Positions 1 to 8,900 of a stretch of 64,000 nt of DNA are shown here, one piece after another. The translations under genes and the position numbers were made by a program. The DNA comes from Bradyrhizobium iriomotense (GTDB lineage Bacteria > Pseudomonadota > Alphaproteobacteria > Rhizobiales > Xanthobacteraceae). Positions within the stretch are counted from its first letter, which is position 1; each line of letters begins with the position of its first letter. The notes under the pieces are model-generated. The model had not been told where the DNA came from and ran no database searches. It saw only the letters and a program-made list of their open reading frames with translations. The stretch lies in contig NZ_JAFCJZ010000005.1 in the NCBI RefSeq assembly GCF_018130765.1, forward strand, positions 62,001 through 126,000, in the 5' to 3' direction.

Positions 1-310
1 TGGTGCAGTAAGTCGGGTGGGCGTGGACGACGGCGTTGACGTCATCCCGCGCCTTCAGGATGTCGAGGTGGAAGCGCCACTCGCTCGACGGCTTCTGATT
101 TGGCGCATGCGAGCCGTCCATCGCCATGAAGACGATCTGGTCCGGCGTCATGGCGTCATAGGGCACACTGGTCGGCGTGACCAGAAGCCCGTCCGCATGC
201 CGGACACTGATATTCCCTGATGTGCCCTGGTTGATGCCGAGCGCGTTCATGCGGCGGCAGGCGTCGATGATGGCCTGTCTCTTGGCGAGTTCGTCCGCTG
301 TCATCGACAT
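1..310 (-). CDS. Class II aldolase/adducin family protein (N-terminal part)
   Basis: This gene runs off the left edge, so only about 103 residues are visible, starting MSMTADELAKRQAII; an alternative ATG lies two codons in (304). The family includes fuculose-phosphate and related aldolases that cleave or epimerise phosphorylated sugars using a metal held by histidines. Visible signs are the substrate-binding stretch NQGTSGNIS near residues 28-36, the VTPT segment, the SSEWRFH stretch, and HAHPTYC at the truncated end, which supplies the two metal-binding histidines. The substrate cannot be told from this fragment. It is transcribed away from the rest of the window. Confidence 0.86.
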   Translation of the reverse strand, partial: MSMTADELAKRQAIIDACRRMNALGINQGTSGNISVRHADGLLVTPTSVPYDAMTPDQIVFMAMDGSHAPNQKPSSEWRFHLDILKARDDVNAVVHAHPTYCT

Positions 311-461
311 CCCGATTTCCTGGCGCTGGTGAAAGGGGAAGTACGTCAAAGCAACATGGCAGTGCAAGCGAAAGCGACCGGTCCATCCGCGATCCGGACG
401 GCGCGCCCGCCCCTTCTCGAAATAGACCGTAAAATCAACAAATTAACAGATTGTCGCAGGC

Positions 462-1088
462 CTACGCCAGGCTCGCCCGGACGGCCGCAATGCCGTTGAT
501 CACGAACTGCACCGAATAGGCCGCGAGCAGCATGCCGAGCACGCGCGAGAGCACGGCATTTCCGGTGCGCCCGAGGGTGCGGGCGATCAGGCCGGCAGAG
601 ACAAAGCAGAGCATGCAGAGCAGGCACACCGCGAGCACGATCGCGATGATGATCGCGAGCTTCGCACCGTAGCCGGCGTCGCCCGACAGCAGCAGCGTGG
701 TCGCGATCGCGCCGGGACCGGCCATCATCGGGATGGCCAGGGGAAACACCGCGACGTCGGAGGCATGCTCCGAGGTCGCCTTGTCGGCCTCGCGCGCCTC
801 GCGATGCGGACGATCGCCGAAGATCATCTGGTAGGAGACGCCGAACAGCAGCAGCCCGCCGGCGATCTGGAAGGCGGGGATGCCGATCCCGAGCTGGCGC
901 AGCAGCCAGTTTCCGACCAGCGCGATCACCACCAGGATCGAGGCCGCGATCAGCGGCGCCCGCAGCGCGATCGTCCGCTTGACCTTGTCGGGCATGCCTC
1001 CGGTCGCAGCCAGGAAGGCCGGCGCCAAGCCGACCGGATCGACCACCAGCAGCAGCGTCACGAAGGCGGACAGGGCGAAGTCGAGCAT
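462..1088 (-). CDS. MarC-family integral membrane protein
   Basis: A 208-residue inner-membrane protein of the MarC/UPF0056 family, whose transport or other role is unsettled (the early link to multiple antibiotic resistance was not upheld). Six hydrophobic segments can be seen, at roughly residues 5-25, 43-61, 70-89, 115-134, 143-165 and 178-202. The family signatures VDPVGLAPAF (16-25) and PLAIPMMAGPGAIAT (116-130) are present. I use the ATG at 1088 (MLDFALSAF) because the family normally starts at this point; an upstream ATG at 1112 would add eight polar residues. It diverges from hsp20. Confidence 0.85.
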   Translation of the reverse strand: MLDFALSAFVTLLLVVDPVGLAPAFLAATGGMPDKVKRTIALRAPLIAASILVVIALVGNWLLRQLGIGIPAFQIAGGLLLFGVSYQMIFGDRPHREAREADKATSEHASDVAVFPLAIPMMAGPGAIATTLLLSGDAGYGAKLAIIIAIVLAVCLLCMLCFVSAGLIARTLGRTGNAVLSRVLGMLLAAYSVQFVINGIAAVRASLA

Positions 1089-1198
1089 GGGGCGCCGGCT
1101 CCTTGCAGGCATGGACGATCTCGGAACCGGCTTAGCTCAACGGGGTCGCCTTGCAAATCTGGTGAGGCAGACAAGCATCCTGCTCACGCAGCGCGATG

Positions 1199-1226
1199 CT
1201 GGAATTTTGGGGAACCGTCCCCATAT
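1199..1226 (+). promoter_or_regulatory. Candidate RpoH (sigma-32) promoter of hsp20-lon
   Basis: CTGGAAT (1199-1205) resembles the sigma-32 -35 box CTTGAAA, and CCCCATAT (1219-1226) matches the -10 box. The 13-base spacing fits the known range. It ends 38 bases before the Hsp20 start codon, which suits a heat-shock operon. The -35 match is imperfect and start-site mapping is needed. Confidence 0.38.
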
Positions 1227-1264
1227 CCCCGTTTTCCAACCGCAGCGCCTTCCCCGAGTTTGCC

Positions 1265-1648
1265 ATGCAACCCAAAAATCCCCTCGACTGGATGCTGTCC
1301 GAAGCCCTGGACTCGCTGACCCGCGCCGAACGGCTGCGTCAGCAGTTCGGCCGCCAGGACGCCTGCTGGGAGCCGCCGATCGACGTGCTCGAGACCGAGC
1401 ATGAGCTTTTGATCCTGGTCGCGCTTCCCGGCGTCAATCCGGACAATGTCGAGACGGTCATCCATGACGGCGTGCTCGTGATCTCCGGCCAGCGCACGCT
1501 TCCGCCGGAGCTTCGCAAAGCCCGCATCCACCGCCTCGAGCTGCCGCAAGGCCGCTTCGAGCGGCGCATCGCGCTGCCCCTTGGCCGCTATGCCATCAGC
1601 CGCTTCGTGATGGACGGCTGTGTCGCACTGCGCCTCGCCAAATCCTGA
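1265..1648 (+). CDS. Hsp20/alpha-crystallin family small heat-shock protein
   Basis: A 127-residue cytoplasmic holdase of the small heat-shock family, expected to bind unfolding proteins without ATP. The alpha-crystallin domain spans about residues 37-125. It shows the usual order: WEPPIDVLETE entry strand, ALPGV (53-57), GVLVISGQR (69-77) and the paired-strand motif LPQGRFERRIALP (93-105). The C-terminus is short and has no clear IxI anchoring motif, so the oligomer may be atypical. The start at 1265 (MQPKNPLDW) fits the family better than the in-frame ATG at 1196, which would add an unrelated 23-residue leader. lon follows 8 bases later, so the pair is probably one stress operon. Confidence 0.85.
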   Translation: MQPKNPLDWMLSEALDSLTRAERLRQQFGRQDACWEPPIDVLETEHELLILVALPGVNPDNVETVIHDGVLVISGQRTLPPELRKARIHRLELPQGRFERRIALPLGRYAISRFVMDGCVALRLAKS

Positions 1649-1656
1649 GGTCGATC

Positions 1657-4059
1657 ATGGCCACCGAACAGATGAATAACGCACAGACCAATTCTGCCGA
1701 GTCCGACGTGAAGATCCCCGAAGACGCACTGATCATCATCCCCGTGCGCGAGATGGTGCTGTTCCCCGGCGCCATCGCGCCGATTGCGATCGGCCGGGCG
1801 AAGTCCATCGCCGCCGCACAGCAGGCGCTGCGCGAGCAGCGGCCGGTCGGCATCGTCCTGCAGCGCAGCCCCGAGATCGAGGAGCCCGGGCCGGACGACC
1901 TCTACCGGGTCGCGACCATCGCCAACATCGTGCGCTACATCACCGCACCGGACGGCACGCATCACATCGTCTGCCAGGGCGTGCAGCGCGCGCGCATCCT
2001 CGACTTCCTGCCGGGGACGCCGTTCCCGGCCGCGCGCATCCAGCAGATTCCGGAGCCGACGACGAGCTCGCCCGAGATCGAGGCGCGCGCGCTGAACCTG
2101 CAGCGCCAGGCCATCGAGGCCATCGAGCTGCTGCCGCAGGCACCGCCTGAGCTGACCGCGATGTTCCAGGGCACCACCGCGCCCGGCGCGCTGGCGGATC
2201 TGGCGACCTCGTTCATGGACATCAAACCGCAGGACAAGCAGGAGGTGCTGGAGACCATCGACCTCGCCTTGCGCGTGGAGAAAGTGTCGAAGCATCTGGC
2301 CGAGCGGCTGGAAGTGCTGCGCATCAGCAACGAAATCGGCCAGAAGACCCGCGCCACGTTCGACGAGCGGCAGCGCGAGGCGATCCTGCGCGAGCAGATG
2401 GCGACCATCCAGCGCCAGCTCGGCGAAGGCGACGGCAAGGCGGCCGAGGTCGCCGAGCTGACGGCTGCCATCGCCAAGGCCAACATGCCGCCGGAGGCGG
2501 AGGCGCACGCCAAGAAGGAGCTGCGCCGCTACGAGCGCATGCCGGAGGCTGCCGGCGAAGCCGGCATGGTCCGCACCTATCTCGACTGGCTGATCGAACT
2601 GCCCTGGGCGCTGCCCGCGGAGAAGCCGATCGACATCAAGGAAGCGCGACGCATCCTGGACGCCGATCATTTTGGCCTGGAGAAGATCAAGAGCCGGATC
2701 ATCGAATATCTGGCGGTGCGCAAGCTCGCCCCGCAGGGCAAGGCCCCGATCCTGTGCTTCGTCGGCCCGCCCGGCGTCGGCAAGACCTCGCTCGGCCAGT
2801 CCATCGCGCGTGCGATGGATCGCCCCTTCGTGCGCGTCAGCTTGGGCGGTGTGCATGACGAGGCCGAGATCCGCGGTCACCGGCGCACCTATATCGGCGC
2901 GCTGCCTGGCAACATCATCCAGGGCATCAAGAAGGCGGGCGCCCGCAACTGCGTGATGATGCTGGACGAGATCGACAAGATGGGCCGTGGCGTGCAGGGC
3001 GATCCCTCTGCCGCCATGCTGGAGGTGCTCGACCCCGAGCAGAACGGGACGTTCCGGGACAATTACCTGGGCGTACCCTTCGACCTGTCGCGCGTGGTGT
3101 TCATTGCGACCGCCAACATGCTGGACCAGATCCCGGGTCCGCTGCTGGACCGCATGGAGCTGATTAGCCTGGCCGGTTACACCGAGGACGAGAAGCTGGA
3201 GATCGCGCGGCGCTACCTGGTGCGGCGGCAGCTGGAGGCCAACGGCCTGACGGCCGAGCAGGCCGAGATCGAGCCGGAGGCCTTGAAGCTGATCGTCAAG
3301 GGCTACACCCGCGAGGCCGGCGTGCGTAACCTCGAGCGCGAGATCGGCAAGGTGTTCCGTCATGCCGCGGTGCAGGTCGCCGAAGGCACGGCTGCGAAGG
3401 TCGTGGTGAGCCCGAAGGACATCGCCACCGTGCTCGGCCAGCCGCGCTTCGAAGGCGAGATCGCGCAGCGCACCAGCATTCCGGGCGTGGCCACCGGCCT
3501 TGCCTGGACGCCGGTCGGCGGCGACATCCTGTTCATCGAGGCCTCGCGCGTGCCCGGCCGCGGCGGCATGATCCTGACCGGCCAGCTCGGCGAGGTCATG
3601 CGCGAGAGCGTGCAGGCCGCGCTGACGCTGGTGAAGAGCAAAGCCAACCAGCTCGGCATCGATCCGTCCGTGTTCGAGAAGAGCGACATCCATGTTCACG
3701 TGCCGGCGGGTGCAACCCCGAAGGACGGGCCGAGCGCGGGTGTGGCGATGTTCACGGCGCTGACGTCACTGCTCACCAATCGCACGGTGAGGAGCGACAC
3801 CGCGATGACCGGCGAGATCTCGCTGCGTGGCCTGGTGCTGCCGGTCGGCGGCATCAAGGAGAAGGTGGTGGCTGCGGCCGCTGCCGGATTGAAGCGGGTG
3901 ATGCTGCCGGCGCGCAACAAGCGGGACTACGACGACATCCCGCAGAGCGCGCGGGACAACCTCGAATTCATCTGGCTGGAGCGCGTCGACGAGGCCATCG
4001 CCGCGGCGCTCGAGCCGGCGGCAGCCCACGTCGATGCGAACATCGAAGCGGCGGAGTGA
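1657..4059 (+). CDS. lon: ATP-dependent protease Lon (LonA type)
   Basis: An 800-residue AAA+ serine protease that unfolds and degrades damaged or regulatory cytoplasmic proteins as a hexamer. Domains in order are the LON substrate-binding domain (about 20-215), a coiled helical segment, an AAA+ module with Walker A GPPGVGKT (370-377) and Walker B LDEIDK, and the C-terminal protease domain (about 600-790). The catalytic Ser693 lies in DGPSAG and Lys736 in GGIKEK; the 43-residue spacing matches E. coli Ser679/Lys722. Length is close to the family norm. The short N-terminal MATEQMNNAQTNSAE is variable. It follows hsp20 closely. Alphaproteobacteria often also carry a clpX-linked lon, so this may be a second, stress-dedicated copy (inference). 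Confidence 0.96.
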   Translation: MATEQMNNAQTNSAESDVKIPEDALIIIPVREMVLFPGAIAPIAIGRAKSIAAAQQALREQRPVGIVLQRSPEIEEPGPDDLYRVATIANIVRYITAPDGTHHIVCQGVQRARILDFLPGTPFPAARIQQIPEPTTSSPEIEARALNLQRQAIEAIELLPQAPPELTAMFQGTTAPGALADLATSFMDIKPQDKQEVLETIDLALRVEKVSKHLAERLEVLRISNEIGQKTRATFDERQREAILREQMATIQRQLGEGDGKAAEVAELTAAIAKANMPPEAEAHAKKELRRYERMPEAAGEAGMVRTYLDWLIELPWALPAEKPIDIKEARRILDADHFGLEKIKSRIIEYLAVRKLAPQGKAPILCFVGPPGVGKTSLGQSIARAMDRPFVRVSLGGVHDEAEIRGHRRTYIGALPGNIIQGIKKAGARNCVMMLDEIDKMGRGVQGDPSAAMLEVLDPEQNGTFRDNYLGVPFDLSRVVFIATANMLDQIPGPLLDRMELISLAGYTEDEKLEIARRYLVRRQLEANGLTAEQAEIEPEALKLIVKGYTREAGVRNLEREIGKVFRHAAVQVAEGTAAKVVVSPKDIATVLGQPRFEGEIAQRTSIPGVATGLAWTPVGGDILFIEASRVPGRGGMILTGQLGEVMRESVQAALTLVKSKANQLGIDPSVFEKSDIHVHVPAGATPKDGPSAGVAMFTALTSLLTNRTVRSDTAMTGEISLRGLVLPVGGIKEKVVAAAAAGLKRVMLPARNKRDYDDIPQSARDNLEFIWLERVDEAIAAALEPAAAHVDANIEAAE

Positions 4060-4063
4060 TGCG

Positions 4064-4219
4064 ATGAAGAAACTGCTGGAAAGAGCAAAGAAGTCGCGCA
4101 AGACGCAGCGGCTGCGCCAGCTGCTCGATCGCGCCATCGACCGGGTTCGCGATGCGCTTGCAGGCCCCGAGCCGCGGCTTCAGCCGATCCCGGTCGGGGT
4201 GAAGCGCCGCAAGGGTTGA
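4064..4219 (+). CDS. Small basic hypothetical protein after lon
   Basis: A possible 51-residue, strongly basic protein (MKKLLERAKKSRKTQ...) starting 5 bases after the lon stop codon. It is rich in Lys and Arg, predicted helical in the first 40 residues and ends VKRRKG. No domain is recognised. Support comes from its tight spacing to lon and from the strong hairpin terminator about 35 bases downstream. It could be a chance ORF. Confidence 0.45.
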   Translation: MKKLLERAKKSRKTQRLRQLLDRAIDRVRDALAGPEPRLQPIPVGVKRRKG

Positions 4220-4255
4220 GCCCTCCGTCTCAAGCCCTCGCGGCTGCCCCAAATT

Positions 4256-4284
4256 AAAGGCCCCCTCGTTGCGAGGGGGCCTTT
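4256..4284. terminator. Bidirectional intrinsic terminator between lon operon and HU gene
   Basis: A perfect 13-bp stem with a 3-base loop (AAAGGCCCCCTCG / TTG / CGAGGGGGCCTTT). A-rich sequence on one side and TTT on the other give short U-tracts in both directions. It sits between two convergent genes and can end both transcripts. Confidence 0.85.
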
Positions 4285-4291
4285 GCGTTTA

Positions 4292-4594
4292 TCAGGCCAC
4301 GGCGTCCTTGGCAGCCTTGACCGGGCGGGCGCGGACGATCTTCCGGGCCGGCTTGGCCTTGAACATCATCTCTTCACCCGTGAACGGGTTGGTGCCCTTG
4401 CGCGCCTTGGTCGCGGGCTTCTTGATGACCACGAACTTGGCGAAGCCCGGCACCAGGAACAGGCCGTTCTTCTTGAGCTCTTTGTGGCCGACGTCGGTCA
4501 GCGTCTCCATGACGCTCTTGACGTCGCGCTTGGAAAGCTCGGTGGCGGTCGCAATCTTTTCGATCAACTGCGATTTCGACATTTGGGCTGGCAT
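4292..4594 (-). CDS. HU-family DNA-binding protein
   Basis: A 100-residue nucleoid protein of the HU/IHF family that bends DNA as a dimer. The helical body (about 6-45) is followed by the beta-ribbon arm with the proline-tipped motif NPFTG (69-73), whose Pro70 intercalates between base pairs. A lysine/arginine/alanine-rich C-terminal tail (about 83-100, KPARKIVRARPVKAAK) extends beyond standard HU and is typical of rhizobial variants. It could start at Met1 or Met5; Met1 is used. It is monocistronic and converges on lon. Confidence 0.93.
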   Translation of the reverse strand: MPAQMSKSQLIEKIATATELSKRDVKSVMETLTDVGHKELKKNGLFLVPGFAKFVVIKKPATKARKGTNPFTGEEMMFKAKPARKIVRARPVKAAKDAVA

Positions 4595-4939
4595 CGTGTC
4601 TCCTCTGATTCGTTGCCGGTTGCATATTAGACCAACCGGCGAAGGCCTATAGCCTTCTGCACAGTTTTGTCGCGATTTTACGGGCTTTTTTGGCCCCCTG
4701 TGGCAAAAAACCCTGCTTTTTAGCTACTTCCGGAGCGAAAGAAGCCTCGGGCAGCGGATTTTACCTTGTTTCAAAGGCCCGCACGCAACCTTGCTAAAGC
4801 TGATTCGCGGCTTTCGACAAGCGACGACCGGCCTCTTTGTGCAAGGAGAGGTGCGTTTCACCCTAGAAAATAAGGGTTGGACGCACCGCAGCCGCTTTCT
4901 CTCCCCGTTTTTACGGGGAGAGCGGTGAAGAGGCGTTGG
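4595..4939. other. Gene-free stretch upstream of HU and downstream of the thiolase
   Basis: 345 bases with no convincing ORF. The part next to HU (4595-4760) is AT-richer than its surroundings and should hold the HU promoter, but no clear -35/-10 pair was identified. A short ACCCT/AGGGT hairpin lies near 4860-4876 and a stronger one at 4899-4922. Confidence 0.6.
4899..4922. terminator. Hairpin downstream of thiolase gene
   Basis: A 9-bp perfect stem (CTCTCCCCG / CGGGGAGAG) with a 6-base loop, 18 bases past the thiolase stop codon. It has no T-tract on the thiolase-coding strand. It may be an intrinsic terminator of low strength or a fragment of the CTCTCCCC-type intergenic repeats seen elsewhere in the window. 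Confidence 0.4.
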
Positions 4940-6172
4940 CTAGACGCGCTCGATGATGATGGCGGGCGCCATGCCGCCGGCGGCGCACATGGTGACGAGT
5001 CCGCGCTTCAGGTCGCGCCGCTCGAGCTCGTCGAGCACGGTGCCGATCAGGATCGAGCCGGTCGCACCGATGGGATGGCCGAGCGCGATCGAGCCGCCAT
5101 TGACGTTGACCTTGGCGCGGTCGAGCTTGAGGTCGCGGATGTATTTTTCCGCCACCACCGCAAAGGCCTCGTTGATCTCGAACAGGTCGATGTCGTCAAT
5201 CGCGAGCCCGGCCTTCGCCAGCACCTTGCGCGTGGCCGGCACCGGCGCGTTCAGCATCAGGGTTGGCGAATCCCCCATGTTCGCCATCGCCACCACGCGG
5301 GCGCGGGCTTTAAGGCCATGCGCCCTGGCATAAGCGGGCGAAGCCAGCAGGATCGCGGCGGCGCCGTCGACGACGCCGGACGAGTTGCCGGCGTGATGCA
5401 CGAAGTCGATCTTCAGGTCCGGATATTTCTGCAGGATCAGGCCGCGATAGGTCGTGCCCTTGTCGTCGAGCGCGTAATCGGCGATGGCGGGGAAAGCCGG
5501 CTTCAGGCTGCTGAGGCTTTCCATCGTGGTCTGCGGGCGCGGATATTCTTCGTGGTCGAGCGCGAGGCTGCCGTCCTCGCGATGAACAGGCACGAGGCTC
5601 TTCTTGAAGTGGCCGTTCGCCATCGCATGCGCGGCGCGCTTCTGGCTTTCGAGCCCGAGCGCATCGACATCCTGTCGCGTGATGCCTTCCATGGTCGCGA
5701 TCGCGTCGGCGCAGACGCCCTGATGCGACTGCGGATGCCGTGCGCGCAGGCGCAGATTGCCGGAGTCCATCATCATCGGCCCGCCGCCGCGCCGCCCTTC
5801 CATCGACATCATCTCGCAGCCGCCGGCGATGACGAGGTCTTCGGCGCCCGCCATGATCGAGGATGCCGCCATGTTGACGCTGGTGATGCCGCTTCCGCAA
5901 AACCGATCCAGCGTCACCGCACTGGCGCGCACGTCGTAGCCGGCATCGAGCGCCGACATGCGACCGAGATCGCCGCTCTGGGTCGCAACCTGCGCGCTGC
6001 AGCCCCAGACGATGTCGTCGACGTCGGCGGTATTGATGCCGGTGCGATCGGCGAGCGCGCGCAGCACGGTTGCACCCAGCTGCTGCGGATGAATGCCGGA
6101 GAGCGCTCCCTTGCCGGCCTTGCCGACGCCTCGCGGGGTGCGGCAGGCATCGATGATCAGCGCGTCGGTCAT
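4940..6172 (-). CDS. Acetyl-CoA C-acyltransferase (thiolase)
   Basis: A 410-residue thiolase that cleaves 3-ketoacyl-CoA, or condenses two acyl-CoAs, in fatty-acid, aromatic or butanoate metabolism. The active-site nucleophile Cys92 is in DRFCGSG, NEAF is at 334-337, His366 in GHPIGATG and the second catalytic Cys396 in MCAAGG. Length matches the family. It shares no operon with recognisable beta-oxidation genes here, so chain-length preference is open. The start MTDALIIDACRTP is standard. A 250-base repeat element separates it from the next upstream gene. Confidence 0.93.
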   Translation of the reverse strand: MTDALIIDACRTPRGVGKAGKGALSGIHPQQLGATVLRALADRTGINTADVDDIVWGCSAQVATQSGDLGRMSALDAGYDVRASAVTLDRFCGSGITSVNMAASSIMAGAEDLVIAGGCEMMSMEGRRGGGPMMMDSGNLRLRARHPQSHQGVCADAIATMEGITRQDVDALGLESQKRAAHAMANGHFKKSLVPVHREDGSLALDHEEYPRPQTTMESLSSLKPAFPAIADYALDDKGTTYRGLILQKYPDLKIDFVHHAGNSSGVVDGAAAILLASPAYARAHGLKARARVVAMANMGDSPTLMLNAPVPATRKVLAKAGLAIDDIDLFEINEAFAVVAEKYIRDLKLDRAKVNVNGGSIALGHPIGATGSILIGTVLDELERRDLKRGLVTMCAAGGMAPAIIIERV

Positions 6173-6250
6173 GGGCGTTGTCCTCTTGTTGTTGGTGTTG
6201 AGAGGCGTTGTGAATCAGGCGCCGAATGGAGTCAATGCGCGACGCCTCCC

Positions 6251-6422
6251 CTTCGCCTCTCCTCGCACGCGGGGAAAGGGCCGGATTTTACGCGCAGCGG
6301 AAAATCCGAGTGAGGGGGAGCTTCGGCAAGGACGGTGACAGATGGACTCGCGGAGCGAGCCCCTCACCCGAAATTTGCTGTCGCAAATTCCAGCCTCTCC
6401 CCGCACGCGGGGAGAGGCGAAG
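6251..6422. repeat. Imperfect palindromic intergenic element, type A
   Basis: About 172 bases whose ends are near-inverted copies of CTTCGCCTCTCC and GGAGAGGCGAAG. Inside are two further stems, GGATTTT/AAAATCC and AATTTGC/GCAAATT. It fills the gap between the thiolase and GH1 genes. The right-hand 23 bases recur exactly at 29311-29333. It looks like a non-autonomous palindromic repeat. Confidence 0.7.
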
Positions 6423-6425
6423 ACG

Positions 6426-7889
6426 TCACACCCCCGCAGCGTTCTTCGCGATCACGTTGCGATAGAAACTCGCGCTCAGCTTTGCCGTGCGGACCTGGGT
6501 GTCGAAATTGACGTGGTAGAGGCCGAAGCGCTTGCTGAGGCCGAATACCCATTCGAAATTGTCCATCAGGCTCCAGAGGAAATATCCGCGCACCGGCACG
6601 CCTTCGGCGGTGGCGCGCTGGAGCTGGGCCAGATAGTTGCGCAGATACATGATGCGGTCGGTGTCGTAGATCTTGCCGTCGGGCGAGACCACATCGTCGC
6701 CGGAGGTGCCATTCTCGGTGATGTAGATCGCATCCGTCTTCCAGATCTTCGCCGCGAGCTTCGGCACCCAGTAGATCGTCTCCGGCGCGATGCGGAGCCA
6801 GTCCGAACTCATGTGCGGGAACGATTTCGGGATCGGCAGCGGCATGAAGCCCGCACCCTCGTCGGACGGCACCACATAGTTCTGCGGCGCGTAGATGTTG
6901 AGGCCGAGGAAGTCGACCGGCGAGGAGATGATCTTCAACTCGGCATCGGTGTATTTCGGCGCGTCGGCGCCGGCATATTTCAGGAAGGCATCGGTGTAGC
7001 GTCCCTCCATGATGACGTTGAGATAGCCGGCATTCATCTCGCGCAGCGCGATCTCGGCAGCAAGGACATGCTCGGGCGTATCGATCGCGGGAACGCAGAC
7101 GTCGATGTTCTCGGCAGGTCCCACCCTGGTGCCGCGGCGGCCATGGGCCCGCACCGCCTGCACCGCGAGCCCATGCGCGAGCGCGCTGTTGTGCCTGATC
7201 TGGTTGACATCTCTTTGCGGCAGCGTCACGCCGGGCGCATCGATGCCGAGGCCGTAGCCGAACTGCACGAAGCGGCCGCTCTCGTTCAGCGTGAACACGT
7301 TCTTGACGCGATCGGTCAGGTGCTCGGCGACATAGGCCGCATAATCGCCGAAGATCTTGCAGGTCTCGGTCGAGCGCCAGCCGCCGAAGCGGTCCTGCAG
7401 CGATTGCGGCAGGTCCCAATGATAAAGCGTCGCCCACGGCTCGATGCCGTTCTTGAGCAGCTCGTCGATGAGACGATTGTAGAAGTCGAGCCCGCCAGCG
7501 TTCGGCTTGCCGTCCCCATCCGGAAACACCCGCGGCCAGGCGATCGAGAAGCGATAGGCCTTGCAGCCGAGCTCCTTGATGAGCGCGATGTCCTCCTTGT
7601 AGCGATGATAGTGCTCGTTGGCGCGGTCGCCGGTCGAGCCGTCCTCGATCTTGCCGGGGATGCGCACGAACTTGTCCCAGATCGACGTCCCTCGCCCGCC
7701 CTCGTTGACCGCGCCCTCGACCTGATAGGACGAGGTCGCCGTACCCCAGAGGAAGCCCGCCGGAAATCCGCCGTCGCGCGAGGCCGCGGCCGCCGGCTTG
7801 GCGTCAGCGCTTTCCAGAGGCTTTGCGACTGCTGCCGCGGACAATCCCGCCAGCGCGGCAAACTGGCGACGCGAGACCTTGTCCGACAT
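6426..7889 (-). CDS. Tat-exported GH1 family beta-glucosidase
   Basis: A 487-residue family 1 glycoside hydrolase expected to hydrolyse beta-glucosides with retention of configuration. The N-terminus has a twin-arginine motif SRRQF (6-10) followed by a hydrophobic stretch and an Ala-rich spacer, so the enzyme is probably periplasmic. The GH1 barrel starts at FPAGFLWGTATSSYQVEG (42-59). The acid/base Glu203 is in TLNES, where the usual motif is TLNEP; the nucleophile Glu392 is in TENGTSG. The ATG at 7889 is chosen because it puts the Tat motif at the N-terminus; one at 7925 would add 12 residues. The physiological sugar is not evident from neighbours. Confidence 0.92.
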   Translation of the reverse strand: MSDKVSRRQFAALAGLSAAAVAKPLESADAKPAAAASRDGGFPAGFLWGTATSSYQVEGAVNEGGRGTSIWDKFVRIPGKIEDGSTGDRANEHYHRYKEDIALIKELGCKAYRFSIAWPRVFPDGDGKPNAGGLDFYNRLIDELLKNGIEPWATLYHWDLPQSLQDRFGGWRSTETCKIFGDYAAYVAEHLTDRVKNVFTLNESGRFVQFGYGLGIDAPGVTLPQRDVNQIRHNSALAHGLAVQAVRAHGRRGTRVGPAENIDVCVPAIDTPEHVLAAEIALREMNAGYLNVIMEGRYTDAFLKYAGADAPKYTDAELKIISSPVDFLGLNIYAPQNYVVPSDEGAGFMPLPIPKSFPHMSSDWLRIAPETIYWVPKLAAKIWKTDAIYITENGTSGDDVVSPDGKIYDTDRIMYLRNYLAQLQRATAEGVPVRGYFLWSLMDNFEWVFGLSKRFGLYHVNFDTQVRTAKLSASFYRNVIAKNAAGV

Positions 7890-8029
7890 GTGATGCTGCC
7901 CCCGAGGCGGTTGTTGTGACGACACAATGGCGGGTCGTAGGTCGTTTGAAAAGCGGCTGCCCCAGGGTTTTGGGGATGCAGAATTGCCAGTCGCGACGGC
8001 CCTTGCCTCCTCGATGCACAGAATCGTGA

Positions 8030-8791
8030 CTAGATTGCCATGCCGCCCGATACCTCGATGCGCTGCGCGTTGACCCAGCGGTTATCGTCGGACAGCAGCG
8101 CGGCGATCATCGGGCCGACGTCGTCTGGAACGCCTGCACGCCCAAGGGCGGTCATGTCGGCAACATGCCTGTTGAGCTCCGGATTGTCGCGAACCATGCC
8201 GCCGCTAAAATCGGTCTGAACCGCTCCCGGAGCGACCGCGTTCGCCGTTATTCCGCGTGGCCCCAACTCCTTTGCCTGGTATCGCGTGAGCACCTCGATA
8301 GCGGCCTTCAAGGCACCATAGGGCGCACTACCAGGCACAATGATCCGGGTGAGGCCACTCGACAGGTTGACGATCCGGCCGCCGTCAACCATCAGCGGAA
8401 GCAACTTCTGGGTCAGGAAGAAGACACCTTTGAAATTCACCCGGTACAGCGTGTCGAGTTCTGCTTCGGTCGTTTTCTCAAGACTGTTGTGGTGGGAAAC
8501 GCCGGCATTGTTGACAAGATAGTGGAAGCGGTCCGCCTCCAGTCCCGCTAGCGCCTCTCCAAATCGCGAGACGAAGTCGTCGAACGTATCCGTTCGACCG
8601 ACATCGAGTTGCATGGGAATGGCTTTGCGCCCAATCTCCTCGGCAGCGCGCGCCACCGCGTCGGCCTGAGCAACCGCCGAACAGTAGGTGAAAATCGAAT
8701 CCACCCCCCGCTCTGCAAGACTGAGCACCGTGTTTCGCCCCAGTCCGCGGCTGCCGCCGGTTACAAACGCAATTCTTCGCTGCTTTTCCAT
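8030..8791 (-). CDS. SDR-family oxidoreductase
   Basis: A 253-residue classical short-chain dehydrogenase/reductase. The nucleotide-binding motif TGGSRGLG is at 11-18, NNAG at 94-97, the catalytic Ser145, and Tyr158-Lys162 in YGALK. The C-terminal QRIEVSGGMAI is typical. An upstream in-frame extension is ignored because the ATG at 8791 has a good ribosome site (AGGAGAG). It lies 109 bases downstream of the large regulator gene on the same strand and may be its target or share its transcript. Substrate unknown. Confidence 0.9.
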   Translation of the reverse strand: MEKQRRIAFVTGGSRGLGRNTVLSLAERGVDSIFTYCSAVAQADAVARAAEEIGRKAIPMQLDVGRTDTFDDFVSRFGEALAGLEADRFHYLVNNAGVSHHNSLEKTTEAELDTLYRVNFKGVFFLTQKLLPLMVDGGRIVNLSSGLTRIIVPGSAPYGALKAAIEVLTRYQAKELGPRGITANAVAPGAVQTDFSGGMVRDNPELNRHVADMTALGRAGVPDDVGPMIAALLSDDNRWVNAQRIEVSGGMAI

Positions 8792-8900
8792 CGCGCTCTC
8801 CTGCCTCGATCTGCGATGAACCGAACTATGGCAGCAAGGGACGCGATCGAGCCCGTTAAGAATTGCAGGAAATTGAAAAGTGTTACTCCCGGCTTGCCCG

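Noticed and set aside
1588..3699. 703-residue open frame antisense to lon
   Set aside because: It is a high-GC shadow frame rich in His, Arg, Leu and Gln with no domain, opposite a full Lon protein.
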